Below are positions 9,853-20,300 of a stretch of DNA of 64,000 bases, piece after piece (within the stretch, counting starts at the first letter, position 1; each line of letters starts with the position of its first letter). Below the pieces are notes generated by a model that saw only the letters and a program-made list of their open reading frames with translations, searched no databases and was not told the DNA's origin. Position numbers and translations under genes: made by a program. The DNA lies in NCBI RefSeq assembly GCF_030123325.1, contig NZ_CP126106.1, forward strand, positions 167,501 to 231,500. Reading direction: 5' to 3'. This DNA is from Peribacillus simplex (lineage in GTDB: Bacteria; Bacillota; Bacilli; Bacillales; DSM-1321).

Positions 9853-11655
9853 ATGTGTGGAATTGTTGGATATATTGGACTTAACGATGCAAAGGAAATT
9901 TTATTAAAAGGTCTTGAAAAACTTGAATACCGCGGTTATGACTCTTCTGGGATTGCTGTGCGCAATGAAGCAGGCGTTACAATCTTTAAGGAAAAGGGAA
10001 GAATCGCGGACTTACGCGGAGCCGTTGATGAAAATACTATGGCACATACTGGAATAGGACATACGCGCTGGGCCACCCATGGTGTGCCAAGCCGTGAAAA
10101 TGCCCATCCTCACCAAAGTAATTCAGGTCGATTGACTTTAGTTCATAATGGTGTCATTGAAAACTATGCGATTCTAAAACGTGAATATTTGAAGGATGTT
10201 GCCTTTAAAAGTGAAACGGATACGGAAGTCATCGTTCAACTTATAGAGAAGTTCGTAAACGAGGGCATGGAAGTGGAAGAGGCGTTCCGTCAAACACTCA
10301 CTCTTTTGGAAGGTTCATATGCCATTGCCCTATTGGATGCTGAAAATGATGAAACCATCTTAGTCGCAAAAAATAAAAGCCCGCTGCTAATCGGTGTCGG
10401 AAAAGACTTTAACGTTGTCGCTTCGGATGCAATGGCCATGTTGCAAGTCACAGATCAATTCCTTGAACTGATGGATAAGGAAATGGTTATCGTGACAAAA
10501 GAAAAGGTAACGATCAAGAACCTTTCCAACGAAGAAGTCATGCGTGCTCCGTACACTGCTGAACTTGATGCAAGTGATATTGAAAAAGGTACGTATCCGC
10601 ACTATATGCTCAAAGAAGTCGACGAGCAGCCAGCTGTAATACGTAAAATCATTCAAGCATACCAAAATGAAGAAGGTAAACTTGCAATCGATTATAGCAT
10701 TACTGAAGCCGTAAGTGAGGCTGACCGTATTTATATCATCGCTTGCGGAACCAGCTATCATGCAGGGTTGATTGGTAAGCAATTCATCGAAAAAATGACT
10801 GAAATTCCGGTTGAGGTCCATGTGGCATCGGAATTCACTTACAATATGCCGTTATTATCGAAAAAACCGCTATTCATCTTCATTTCACAAAGTGGTGAAA
10901 CTGCAGATAGCCGTGCCGTGTTAGTGTCGATCAAAGCGCTTGGTCATAAAGCCCTGACCATCACGAACGTACCTGGCTCTACATTGTCACGTGAAGCGGA
11001 TTATACGCTCTTGCTGCATGCTGGCCCTGAAATTGCCGTTGCCTCGACTAAGGCTTATACAGCTCAAGTGGCAGTCTTATCGATCTTAGCGAATGTAACT
11101 GGCCAATTCCGTAACATGGAGTATGATTTCGACCTTGTAAAAGAGCTTGGAATCGTTGCGACAGCAATGGAAGCCCTATGTGATTCGAAAGAAGAGATGG
11201 AAGACATTGCCCGTGAATACTTGTCCGTTACGAGAAACTGCTTCTTCATTGGCCGTTCTCTTGACTACTATGTTGTGCTTGAAGGGGCCCTTAAGCTGAA
11301 GGAGATTTCATACATCCAGGCGGAAGGCTTTGCTGGCGGAGAGCTTAAACATGGAACGATCGCCTTGATTGAAGAAGGAACACCTGTCATAGCCCTTGCT
11401 ACGCAAGCGGGTGTCAACCTAAGCATCCGTGGTAATGTTAAGGAAGTGGTTGCCCGTGGCGCCAACCCTTGCATCATTTCCATGAAGGGGCTTGAAGAAG
11501 AGGATGACCGTTTCGTCATCCCGGAAGTGAATGAACTATTAACACCCCTTATCTCTGTTATCCCGCTGCAGCTCATTGCTTACTACGCAGCCTTGCACCG
11601 CGAATGTGACGTGGATAAACCACGTAACCTTGCGAAAAGTGTAACGGTTGAGTAA
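9853..11655 (+). CDS. glmS: Glutamine-fructose-6-phosphate aminotransferase (isomerising)
   Basis: Cytoplasmic enzyme of 600 residues that makes glucosamine-6-phosphate from fructose-6-phosphate and glutamine, the entry step of amino-sugar synthesis. The N-terminal class II glutamine amidotransferase begins MCGIVGYIG with catalytic Cys2. Two SIS domains follow at about 285-420 and 455-590 (IACGTSYHAG, SQSGETADS), and the C-terminus ends KSVTVE as in the family. RBS ggttggagga precedes the ATG. The gene is controlled by the upstream ribozyme and stands alone between terminators. Confidence 0.97.
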   Translation: MCGIVGYIGLNDAKEILLKGLEKLEYRGYDSSGIAVRNEAGVTIFKEKGRIADLRGAVDENTMAHTGIGHTRWATHGVPSRENAHPHQSNSGRLTLVHNGVIENYAILKREYLKDVAFKSETDTEVIVQLIEKFVNEGMEVEEAFRQTLTLLEGSYAIALLDAENDETILVAKNKSPLLIGVGKDFNVVASDAMAMLQVTDQFLELMDKEMVIVTKEKVTIKNLSNEEVMRAPYTAELDASDIEKGTYPHYMLKEVDEQPAVIRKIIQAYQNEEGKLAIDYSITEAVSEADRIYIIACGTSYHAGLIGKQFIEKMTEIPVEVHVASEFTYNMPLLSKKPLFIFISQSGETADSRAVLVSIKALGHKALTITNVPGSTLSREADYTLLLHAGPEIAVASTKAYTAQVAVLSILANVTGQFRNMEYDFDLVKELGIVATAMEALCDSKEEMEDIAREYLSVTRNCFFIGRSLDYYVVLEGALKLKEISYIQAEGFAGGELKHGTIALIEEGTPVIALATQAGVNLSIRGNVKEVVARGANPCIISMKGLEEEDDRFVIPEVNELLTPLISVIPLQLIAYYAALHRECDVDKPRNLAKSVTVE

Positions 11656-11728
11656 GTCGGAATGAATGCAATGTATGTTTTAGATTTAAAATGAAATCTA
11701 ACTGTTTATAAAAAGTTGCGAAGCTTCA

Positions 11729-11766
11729 CCCCTTTGGCTATGATTAGCCAAAGGGTATTTTTTTTA
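11729..11766 (+). terminator. Terminator of glmS
   Basis: Eleven-bp stem ccctttggcta/tagccaaaggg with a tgat loop, then tattttttttt. Confidence 0.9.
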
Positions 11767-11927
11767 TGTCTAAAAGAACGAGAACCTCTCAAGTTGGCAA
11801 GTGGTTTAAAGCAGGCCGAGGAATCGGTGCGCAGTGTAAATAAAGTCATTTCATACATATTGATTATGATACGGATGAGGGGAAAATGACATTATTCAAA
11901 AAAATTTCAATTTTAGGAGAGAGTGAC

Positions 11928-12299
11928 ATGGAAGTTTTTGCAGAATTTTTAGCGAAGATTGATGACCCGCAACATCGGGACCGAACGGAGGAAGTTTTGG
12001 CTTGGGTAATTAACAAATATCCAAATTTAATTCCGAAAATCGCGTGGAATCAGCCTATGTTTACCGATCATGGCACATATATCATTGGCTTTAGCGTAGC
12101 CAAACATCATTTGGCCGTGGCCCCTGAAATAGCAGGGATTAATCATTTCTCTGATGAAATTGTGCAGGCTGGCTATGATCACACCAAGCAGTTGGTGCGC
12201 ATCAAGTGGGATCGTCCGCTTGATTACTCATTACTTGAGAGAATGATCGAGTTTAATATTTTGGATAAGGCTGACTGTTCAACTTTTTGGCGGAAATAA
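11928..12299 (+). CDS. fra: Frataxin-like iron chaperone Fra (YdhG, DUF1801)
   Basis: Small cytoplasmic protein of 123 residues very like B. subtilis Fra/YdhG, which supplies iron for Fe-S cluster and haem assembly. Family features include HRDRTEEVL near 15, the core WNQPMFTDHGTYIIGFS, KHHLAVAPE, and the C-terminal MIEFNILDKADCSTFWRK region. The ATG at 11928 is chosen because aggagagag lies just upstream and the product then begins MEVFAEF as in B. subtilis; the frame reaches 14 codons further back without such a signal. It is followed by its own terminator. Confidence 0.85.
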   Translation: MEVFAEFLAKIDDPQHRDRTEEVLAWVINKYPNLIPKIAWNQPMFTDHGTYIIGFSVAKHHLAVAPEIAGINHFSDEIVQAGYDHTKQLVRIKWDRPLDYSLLERMIEFNILDKADCSTFWRK

Positions 12300-12362
12300 A
12301 AAAATCGGATTATTTAGAGTGAAATTAATTTTAATCAAACTTTAACTAAACCAATAGATTTT

Positions 12363-12391
12363 AAAAACAGCTGCCATTGCAGCTGTTTTTA
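12363..12391 (+). terminator. Terminator of fra
   Basis: Hairpin aaaacagct/agctgtttt around gccattgc, ending in a T-run. Confidence 0.8.
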
Positions 12392-12392
12392 T

Positions 12393-12800
12393 CGAATCGC
12401 GAATTTCTTCATGAAATAGGAAGCAGGTTGCTAAAAGTCTTTCCCTTTGCGAGTTCACGGATATAGTCCCATCATGCATATCAATGATCTTTTTCACGAT
12501 GGATAGACTAATTAAGCACGCCCATGCCAGGTCAGCTTTATAAAATAGCTCGAATATGTGAAATTGGTCTTTCTCGGAAGTGCCAATTCCATTATTGGAA
12601 ATCTTTATGGATGCTGAATCATCAATCTGTTGTGAATCAATCGTGATTTTCCTCTGATGGCGGGTGAATGTAATACTATTGTGTATGAAAAGTTGTCCAT
12701 ACTGATATTAATGGAGTTAATTGCAATTGAAGGACATAGTCTTCCAAGGCAAGAACAGTGTTTCAGTGTAGATTACGAGTTTCTTTCTCTGTACTCCTGA
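12393..12800 (-). pseudogene. Decayed sensor histidine kinase (ATPase domain relic)
   Basis: No intact frame, but minus-strand translation in pieces gives the C-terminal ATPase domain of a sensor kinase. One piece contains FTRHQRKITIDSQQIDD and then ISNNGIGTSEKDQFHIFELFYKAD (N and G1 boxes). After a gap where the glycine-rich lid should be comes SLSIVKKIIDMHDGTISVNS (G2 region). Another frame upstream holds LEDYVLQLQL and a stop codon. At least one frameshift, an in-frame stop and a deletion of the G-rich lid show the gene is dead. Its 5' part and any partner response regulator are gone. Boundaries are approximate. Confidence 0.7.
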
Positions 12801-12865
12801 TTATGCCGGTGCATGATTGTACGGATTTCCTCTCTTTAAATACAAAAGCTTGAAAAAACCGATAG

Positions 12866-14326
12866 TTATGGTGATTTATTCAAGCGCATTCTCTCAATAC
12901 AGTCTCTAAGTCTCTCAAAATCAATTCTTTTTGGAACGGAACTCCACACAAATACTTTTGCATCATATTTTTCAATAGACATATATAAGCGATCAGTGAT
13001 TATTAAATCAGGATGTTCACCTTCGTTACAGAGTTGAATATGACTGGATATCCTTTTTATTTGATTAATGATATATTCGCTTGGATTTCCTTCCAGGATT
13101 GAAAAGATTTTAATCTTGATTGGATTGTTGTCCACTTTAAAATTAATTGTCCGCTTCAGTAATCCATTATACCTGCCCAATAATCTCTCCCGATGTTTCA
13201 ATATTCTCGAAAGCGCCTTTTTCTTGGCAAGTTGATCATAGAAACGATTCATTAATTCCACTTGATTAGGGGAATCCTGTTCAAAAGCTATCTTATATGG
13301 ATCCTCTTTAAATAGAAAGGTAGGCCCATCAAAAATCTGAGTATAGTAATGAAGGTATAATAGATTGGCAAACAAGGCACCATACTCTTCCGCGTCAATT
13401 TCCATCGAAAAGAATTCCATGAAAGTTTCCAACCAGTGTATGGTCGTTTGTACAAAAAGATTTTGGTTATGATGCTGGGCAAAATTCATGATTAAACTGA
13501 TTTGGGGATTTTTTTTATCATAAAATTCAAAACAACTAATTACAGTAAAGGAAAACATCATTTCTAAAGTGATTTGCTCTTCCGTTAAAGTTGTTAACTC
13601 TTTAAATAGAGGTTCTGCCAATCTTGAAAATGATTTAAATAAATGATGATGTTTCGTGAATGATTCATAGGTGGGATCTTCTTCAATGATAAACCCCAAC
13701 TTAGCTCTAGTAATGGATATGGCCAGCCAATACAACACATGCTCAGGGATGTTTTCCCTGTCTCCTTTTAGCATCCCAAGGATTTGCTCTCTGTTGACAG
13801 AGGAGAATGGCCAAACCTCGCCCCAGCATGAATTCCAATAAAACAAGTAGAAGAAATATCGAAATTGCTTTTCCGTACCATTGAAAGTCGCCATATGCTG
13901 TGTTGTATACTGTAATTTGAACTGATCTAAAAGCGGTTTAATTTTATTGATTCGTCTGTACATGGATGCATAGCTTGTATAATTCTTTTTTGAGAAGGCA
14001 TGTATGTCACCAAACTTGTTATAGAATATCTGATCACACGCCTTATACGTTAAAGAATGTTCTAAATACCGCCTCTCGACCGATTTGATTGAGAAATTAT
14101 CCTCTGTCTTTAAATAAAAGTTTTTATGCTCAAGTTCAATGATTTCTGCTTCTGGTCCAATTTCTTTCAAGTCATGTTTTAGTTCGTCAATAAATTTTAG
14201 GATTGTCCTATCCGATGCATTTAAGCTTTTTGCGATATCAGAAATGGAACAAAATTGATTTATTGAATGCAAGTAGATTAAAATCCGTACTTTTTGATAA
14301 ACTGAACGATCTAAAAATTTATACAT
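12866..14326 (-). CDS. Mga/AtxA-like helix-turn-helix transcriptional regulator
   Basis: Protein of 486 residues with the size and layout of the Mga/AtxA virulence-regulator group. N-terminal helix-turn-helix domains occupy about 1-160 (ISDIAKSLNASDRTILKFIDELKHDL is the first recognition unit). A middle part of about 165-380 resembles PTS-regulated domains, and the C-terminus (about 390-486) resembles an EIIB-like fold. The ATG at 14326 has gaggggaag upstream; a GTG at 14344 lies before that site. It is transcribed away from the WxL operon that starts 1 kb to the right, a typical setting for such regulators beside surface-protein loci, so control of that operon is inferred. Its direct targets and any phosphorylation are unknown. 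Confidence 0.7.
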   Translation of the reverse strand: MYKFLDRSVYQKVRILIYLHSINQFCSISDIAKSLNASDRTILKFIDELKHDLKEIGPEAEIIELEHKNFYLKTEDNFSIKSVERRYLEHSLTYKACDQIFYNKFGDIHAFSKKNYTSYASMYRRINKIKPLLDQFKLQYTTQHMATFNGTEKQFRYFFYLFYWNSCWGEVWPFSSVNREQILGMLKGDRENIPEHVLYWLAISITRAKLGFIIEEDPTYESFTKHHHLFKSFSRLAEPLFKELTTLTEEQITLEMMFSFTVISCFEFYDKKNPQISLIMNFAQHHNQNLFVQTTIHWLETFMEFFSMEIDAEEYGALFANLLYLHYYTQIFDGPTFLFKEDPYKIAFEQDSPNQVELMNRFYDQLAKKKALSRILKHRERLLGRYNGLLKRTINFKVDNNPIKIKIFSILEGNPSEYIINQIKRISSHIQLCNEGEHPDLIITDRLYMSIEKYDAKVFVWSSVPKRIDFERLRDCIERMRLNKSP

Positions 14327-15303
14327 CCAATCACTTCCCCTCACTCTAAAACGTTATAAAAACTCCAATCACCTTTTGTAATTCTTATTACCCAATCCTT
14401 TTATACTAGAAACATCATCTTCTACAATGGCAAAATTATATAATTTTATCAATGAAACTACCTTCCATTCTTTTCATTCTTTTCATTCTTTTCATTTCTT
14501 GCCACAAAAATGGAAACATCCCACTTTTTAATGACATTAAAACCATATAAAAAGCAATGAACCCTTATCTAATTTATAAGTTTTTTTAATGTTTTTCGAA
14601 AATACGAAATGAGATTATGGTACATGGTGCAATACTTGAACTTGCATATTTAGGGAATCAGTCCTCCAGATCAAAGATCATGTACTGCACAATCATGCCT
14701 TTTAATCGGTTCCAATGGCTAATAGAGAAATAAAGTGCCGTACCTGATTAATGGTATCGGGATAAAAATGGTGAGTATCGTAATGTGATGGCTTAAAAAG
14801 TGAATATTGTGCTGTAGGAAGAACGGAGCATGAACTTGAAAGGTACTCCGCCCATGGTAAGCGGTATCTTTTTTACTTGCTTGACACAGAGTTCATATAT
14901 GTACTTAACAATAACCAAATTTGAAAAAATCCGATTATTCATTCGAATATTAACGAGTGAATAGTTGGCATTTTTCGAAAAATGCTTAATTAAGGTACTA
15001 AATATGAACACTTCATTCTCTTGTATATCGCGATGAACTGTAATTATTATGGGTTGTAGAAACCCTGCGGCATCATGAAAAATTTCTATAGGATTAGAGG
15101 TGAAAAATAATGGGAAGCCAAACAAACGGAAAGAAGGTAGAACCAGGACTTATTCTTAACAAGGGTCGGTAGTGGATTTTAATAACCGGCAAATCTCAGG
15201 TTTTTCCGCGATAGTCTTTTAGGACCATCTTATTTTTCAATCTAAATGGCATCATTTTTATGGCAATGTAAGAAAGCCCACCAAATGATTGAAGGAGGGT
15301 GGA
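14327..15303. other. Long intergenic region between regulator and WxL operon
   Basis: Nearly 1 kb without a well-supported gene. It contains a 9-base tandem repeat (cattctttt, a little over three units) at 14466-14496, a minus-strand open frame at 14793-15125 of 110 codons that starts with TTG and has no ribosome binding site, and a 20-codon frame at 15109-15171 behind aggtg. It probably holds the divergent promoters for the regulator and the surface-protein operon, but I could not place them with confidence. Confidence 0.5.
14466..14496. repeat. Short tandem repeat, 9-bp unit
   Basis: The unit cattctttt is repeated three times and followed by a partial fourth, about 140 bases upstream of the Mga-like gene. 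Such tracts can vary in length by slippage. Confidence 0.7.
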
Positions 15304-15648
15304 ATGGTGAAAAAATCAATTATATATATAAGCATATTAATAGTTTTACTTGGAACAAATTTATCAAATGTACATGCCGAATCAAGCAGTTCATATGGTT
15401 CTGACTCAAATGTAGGGTTTTATGGAGAATATATTCATAAAAAAGATTCTGACAGTAATAAATCCCCCGAATCAGGTGTATCTGGAAATGAATCAAATGA
15501 AAATGGGGCATCAAATGATGCAGGGCTTGAAAAATTACCCCAAACGGGTGATCAATCGAGCACTCAAAATATGTTTTTGGGAGCTCTAGTAATTTTGTTA
15601 GCTTTCTTTCTTTTACAAAGAAAGTCATTAAGAGTCATAGATAAATAA
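15304..15648 (+). CDS. Small LPXTG-anchored surface protein
   Basis: Secreted protein of 114 residues and first gene of the WxL operon. It has a signal peptide at about 1-25 (hydrophobic core IIYISILIVLLGT, cleavage after VHA), a short Ser/Gly/Asn-rich body, the sortase signal LPQTGD near 78, a membrane segment (MFLGALVILLAFFLLQ) and a basic tail. It would be covalently fixed to peptidoglycan by a class A sortase, probably the one encoded at 21814. The ATG at 15304 follows aaggagg. Small LPXTG proteins of this type are regular members of WxL clusters; their precise job is not known. Confidence 0.8.
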   Translation: MVKKSIIYISILIVLLGTNLSNVHAESSSSYGSDSNVGFYGEYIHKKDSDSNKSPESGVSGNESNENGASNDAGLEKLPQTGDQSSTQNMFLGALVILLAFFLLQRKSLRVIDK

Positions 15649-15668
15649 AAGTCATGGAGGGAAATACA

Positions 15669-16439
15669 TTGAAAAAACGGTTAAAAGTACTTACAGGCTC
15701 GGCTTTAGCAACATCACTAATTTTAGGCGGTTCAATTTCGGCATTTGCGGCAGATGGAGGGGAGTATAATTCCTCTAGTACAGTGAAGTTCAAACCGTAT
15801 ACAGGAATCACGAAGCCGGTTGACCCGAATGATCCAGATAAAGAGGTGAAACCTGAAAATCCGGATGGTACAGATCCAAATCCAGGAACGAATGGTCCAT
15901 TAAGTATCGACTTCGCTTCAAGTTTAGACTTTGGCGAAAATGAAATTTCAAACGTGGATCAAGTATATTATGCAGCGCCCCAGAAAGTTAACGTCACAGA
16001 TGATCTAGGTGCAGTCACTCAAGAAAATAGAGCCAATTATGTTCAGATTTCGGATAATCGCGGGAGCAATGCAGGCTGGACTTTAAAAGTGAAACAGGAA
16101 GGCCAATTTGAAAACGATGCTACACTGAACCCTGTTCTGACAGGAGCTGAAATAAAATTCACTGATGGTGTGCCAGTAACAAATATGGAAAATGTAACTG
16201 CGCCTACCGTTTCCGATATGACCTTAGATCCCTCAGGAGCCGAATCATTAGTGATGACAGCGGCTGAGAATACTGGTGCAGGAAAATGGCTTGATGTTTT
16301 TGGGACAGTGGAAAATGTGGACGGTGAGGCTAAAAATACTGCGATTACATTATCCGTACCTGGGAGCACTCCAAAGGATGCAGTCGAATACAGTACAAAA
16401 CTAACATGGGTTTTAACGGATTCACCGGCAAATAACTAA
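15669..16439 (+). CDS. WxL domain surface protein 1
   Basis: Secreted protein of 256 residues. A signal peptide (about 1-27, ending SAFAA) is followed by a Pro/Asp-rich linker (PVDPNDPDKEVKPENPDG) and a WxL domain that binds the cell wall non-covalently. The domain shows LSIDFASSLDFG, YVQISDNRG, GWTLKV and the closing LTWVLTDSPAN, the second WxL motif. A TTG at 15669 is taken as start because ggaggg sits seven bases upstream and the product then begins MKKRLKV; the in-frame ATG at 15654 overlaps that site. It is clearly paralogous to the next gene. Confidence 0.85.
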   Translation: MKKRLKVLTGSALATSLILGGSISAFAADGGEYNSSSTVKFKPYTGITKPVDPNDPDKEVKPENPDGTDPNPGTNGPLSIDFASSLDFGENEISNVDQVYYAAPQKVNVTDDLGAVTQENRANYVQISDNRGSNAGWTLKVKQEGQFENDATLNPVLTGAEIKFTDGVPVTNMENVTAPTVSDMTLDPSGAESLVMTAAENTGAGKWLDVFGTVENVDGEAKNTAITLSVPGSTPKDAVEYSTKLTWVLTDSPANN

Positions 16440-16462
16440 ACTAATAAAAGGGGGAGTTCACT

Positions 16463-17197
16463 ATGAAAATTGCAAAATATCTTGTTGCTTCAACGTTATT
16501 GGTCACAGGTTTCGGAATCGCAGGACAAGGAGCCTCAGCAGAAGGCGGAGAATATGAATCTGGCGGTACCATTACATTTGCGCCATATACAGGTATCACA
16601 CCTCCAGTTGACCCAGAAAATCCAGGTGAAGAGGCTAACCCGGAACCTACCCCAAATCCAGGGACAAGTGGTCCATTAAGCATTGATTTCGCTTCATCAT
16701 TTGATTTTGGCACTCAGGAAATCACAACACAAGACATGGTTTATAATTCTGCTGCACAAAAAGTCAATATTACGGATGATCAAGGAGGGACCACGCAGGA
16801 GTTAAGGCCTAATTATGTACAAGTCAGTGATAATAGAGGTACTGAAACAGGCTGGACACTACAAGTACGACAAGATGCACAGTTCGAAACCACTGATAAT
16901 GATGTATTGGATGGTGCAGCCATAAAAATCTTGAATAATAATGTAAACACATCTTCGACTTCTCCAGTACCAAGTACAGTCCCTGCTGAAATCGACTTAG
17001 TACCAGGGACACCATCAATAGTGGTGGCAGCAAAAGATGCTGAAGGTGCCGGTACTTACGTTTCTCGTTTTGGTAAAGCAGATGATGGCAACATGGATAA
17101 AAGTGTTCAATTATCAGTTCCAGGCAGTACGACAAAATATGCAAAAGAGTATAATACGACACTTACCTGGATTCTGACTGACACACCGGCAAATTAA
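16463..17197 (+). CDS. WxL domain surface protein 2
   Basis: Secreted protein of 244 residues with the same plan as its upstream neighbour: signal peptide about 1-25 (ending GASA), the shared EGGEYES-type start, a proline-rich linker (PPVDPENPGEE), LSIDFASSFDFG, YVQVSDNRGTETGWTLQV and the terminal LTWILTDTPAN. The two genes most likely arose by tandem duplication. RBS aaagggggag precedes the ATG, 23 bases after the previous stop. A hairpin after the gene may limit transcription into the large downstream adhesin gene. Confidence 0.88.
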   Translation: MKIAKYLVASTLLVTGFGIAGQGASAEGGEYESGGTITFAPYTGITPPVDPENPGEEANPEPTPNPGTSGPLSIDFASSFDFGTQEITTQDMVYNSAAQKVNITDDQGGTTQELRPNYVQVSDNRGTETGWTLQVRQDAQFETTDNDVLDGAAIKILNNNVNTSSTSPVPSTVPAEIDLVPGTPSIVVAAKDAEGAGTYVSRFGKADDGNMDKSVQLSVPGSTTKYAKEYNTTLTWILTDTPAN

Positions 17198-17225
17198 AGT
17201 GACCGTGGTGCATTCATAGAGAAGA

Positions 17226-17258
17226 TGATACATCGTATGAATTAAATACGGTGTATCA
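17226..17258 (+). terminator. Internal hairpin in the WxL operon
   Basis: Thirteen-base arms tgatacatcgtat and atacggtgtatca (one G-T pair or mismatch) around a seven-base loop, followed by ctatttta rather than a strong T-run. It could be a partial terminator or a processing site that lowers expression of the downstream gene. Confidence 0.5.
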
Positions 17259-17364
17259 CTATTTTATGACTTGTAGAATATTTCACTAGATTAAACTGGA
17301 ATATTATTGAGCGGAAGATCATGAACAACACTTTTTCAATGGGAATAGAGGTGGAAACATAGGT

Positions 17365-20300
17365 ATGAGAAAAGGACGTCTAACATATAAACGGAGATCC
17401 AGAAGGGCTTTAAAGGATTATTCATATATAGGGATATGGGGCATCATATTGGTTATTATGCTGCAGCAAATGAATATAAATGGTTTTTTCAATCTTGAAT
17501 CCGCAGCCGCCGCAGCTACTGTAAGGCTATCATCGGAACAAAGTACTGTAAGTCTAGGTGATCAAATAAGGCTAGAGGTGAACTCGACCATAGAAGAAGC
17601 TGGAATTATTTCAGTAAAGGTTCCTGAAGGGTTGGCATATGACCAAGATGCTACAAGGCAATCATTACAAAATAATGGTAGTCCACCTATGGTGGATTAT
17701 GAATCTGCTAAAAAAGAAATCACTATAGCGTATAGTGAACAACAAATAGGTGAAAATGAAGTTCATTTATTCTTTCAGGCCCAAAATGCCGGAAACTTTG
17801 TGGTAGTTGCGACATCTGATGGGAAGCAATCAAATGAGATCAGCATAGATATAGAGGCCATGGAAAAGGATGTACCAGATATAGAGGGGGGAACGATAAA
17901 AGAAGATGAGGCAAAGGCTGATGATCAAGAAATAAAGGAAGAGCCTGAAGAATCCAGTCAAGTTGTTGGAGAAAAGGAAGAACCTGAAGAATCCAGCCAA
18001 GTCGAGGAAGAAAAGGAAGAGCCTGAAGAGCCCAGTCAAGTTGTGGGAGAAAACGAAAAAACGGATGGTGAAAATGTAGATGCCGATCAAGAGGATGCAT
18101 CAATTGATCAGAGTGATCAAGAGAAGGAACAGGATAATGAAGCTATAGCTAAAGAGGAAGAAGATCTTCCAGAAGTGGATCCTTCCAATAGTGTTGAAGG
18201 CAATATCATGGCTGCTGCTTTATCCGCTGACGAAAAAGACGTTGATAGTTGGGATACTTTTGTAGCTGCGGTGAAAAACACTTCCATATCTAAAATAAAT
18301 TTAACTAAAGATATTGAAAATCCAAGTGCTCTTGGAGATACTCAAGGATTATCGACTTACCAGGTAACCAGAGACTTGGAGATTAACGGAAATGGACATA
18401 GGCTTTCCTTTAGAGACTCATCCATTTATTTAGGGAATCCAACCAATGGTATGGGTAACTTCCATATGCACGATATCGTATTGGCACAATCCTATTTAAG
18501 TGGACATTCAGAAGATATAGTCGGCTCAAGGCTTTATGACTCATACACAGGAAAATGGAAATACCGATTTGGAAATATTACTACAGAGCCCTCCGTACAA
18601 AGACTAGCTAGGGCTAAATATGCCGAAGTAACGGTTTATGGAGAAATGAATATTGATACACGCGCCGAAAATTTCTATCTGGGCAGCTTCAAAATGGAAA
18701 ATGGCACGAAGTACATCGGGAATGTAAATTTTTATAATTTTTCGACATTTTATTACGAGTCCGCTGCAAGATCAGGGGATACTGGGGAATCCAGGGAATT
18801 TACAATCGGTGATGAAAGTATTGTTCGGCTAACTCAGTCTCAAAAATTAGGGACAACCTATCCCGCAGTCTATCTGTATTACAAAGATATCACGGTAGGG
18901 GAAAACGCTAAGCTAGATATCAACATGCCCGGAAATGCTGTTAGATTCAATTATGGAGATGGTTCATTTACTGTAAAAGGCGGTGCTTACGTTAATTTAA
19001 CAAGCAAGCAAACTTCTGGATCTGTTGTTGAATATTATTCAAGCAATAATTCTTTCCATGTTGCTCCAGATGCAGAATTATATGTTATTGGGAATAGTAA
19101 AGATCCATTAATTAATTTAGGACCTCTTACCAGCCATAGGGGAAATAGCTTCACATTGGATAATCCGAAACAATATGATTTGCGGAATATAGGAAATAAT
19201 ACCGCGGTTGGTTTGGGAGCAAATACCTCTGCAACAGGATATGCGAATACTTTTGAAATCAATGAATCCGATATCGATTTATGGAAAACTGGCAGTAACG
19301 TTTTGGGGCCATCCGACTTCTCATATGCGGCAGTCGAAAACTTTACTGCTACCGGCCGTCATTCTACTACTGCCGGCCGTCAAACGGTAGTCTCCTCTGA
19401 ACCGGCATTACAATCCGGGTTCAATACAACGTACTATAGGCGAATTGCGGGAATGAATACAAAACCTATATTAGAGTTTGAACCAGTGACAGATGCTGAT
19501 TTAACCATTAAGGCAAGGGTGAAAATCGGGGAAACACCTGATAATGATGGCCTGGATGAGAACGGTGCCGTTCATTATATGGATGTATATGCTTCCGAGA
19601 ATCAGGCCAGTGTTGATATCACTGATACACATGGTATAGTTCATCGGGATTTAAAAACGGATGCAAATGGCTATGTGCAGTATATGGATTCGATTTTTAA
19701 TGTCGGCGGCCAAAAGATGTCTGGAGTATCAACAAGAGGGCCTTGGGTACAAGTTGGACAATCCGAAACGACAGTATTTGATGTAACCCCCCCAACACCG
19801 GCAGAGGTATCACTTCTAGAGATTGAAGAAGGAACATATCAGATAACTGGAACTGCTGATGAGGTGGGAGCAACTGTCCTTGTTGAAGTGGATGGGGATT
19901 CGTTAAAGGATGCTGAAGGGAATCTAATTAAAACGGCAGTAGCGGAAAATGGAACATGGACCATTGATTTACCAACACCATTGGCCGTAGGCCAAACTGT
20001 ACAAATATTACTGAATGATAATACCGGTGAAATTACAGGGTTATCCGATGTTCCAATAACGAACAATATTATGGGGAATGTAAACCCGACTGTATCCATT
20101 GAATACCATGATGCCATTTTTAAAGCAGGTCCATTATTTACAGTGGCGGAATACTCAGGAAGTTTAACATTGCTTGCCCCTGACTCTTTATCATTTGGTA
20201 GTGATGTTCAAATATCTCCACAATCTAAACGGTATCAAATTGAATCGATGAATCAGAAACTTGGTGTACAGGATGATCGGAAACATAAATCCACTTGGAA

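Noticed and set aside
17830..18103. Two overlapping hydrophobic minus-strand frames
   Set aside because: They are the reverse of the acidic repeat region of the WxL adhesin; apparent membrane segments are an artefact of complementing Glu codons.
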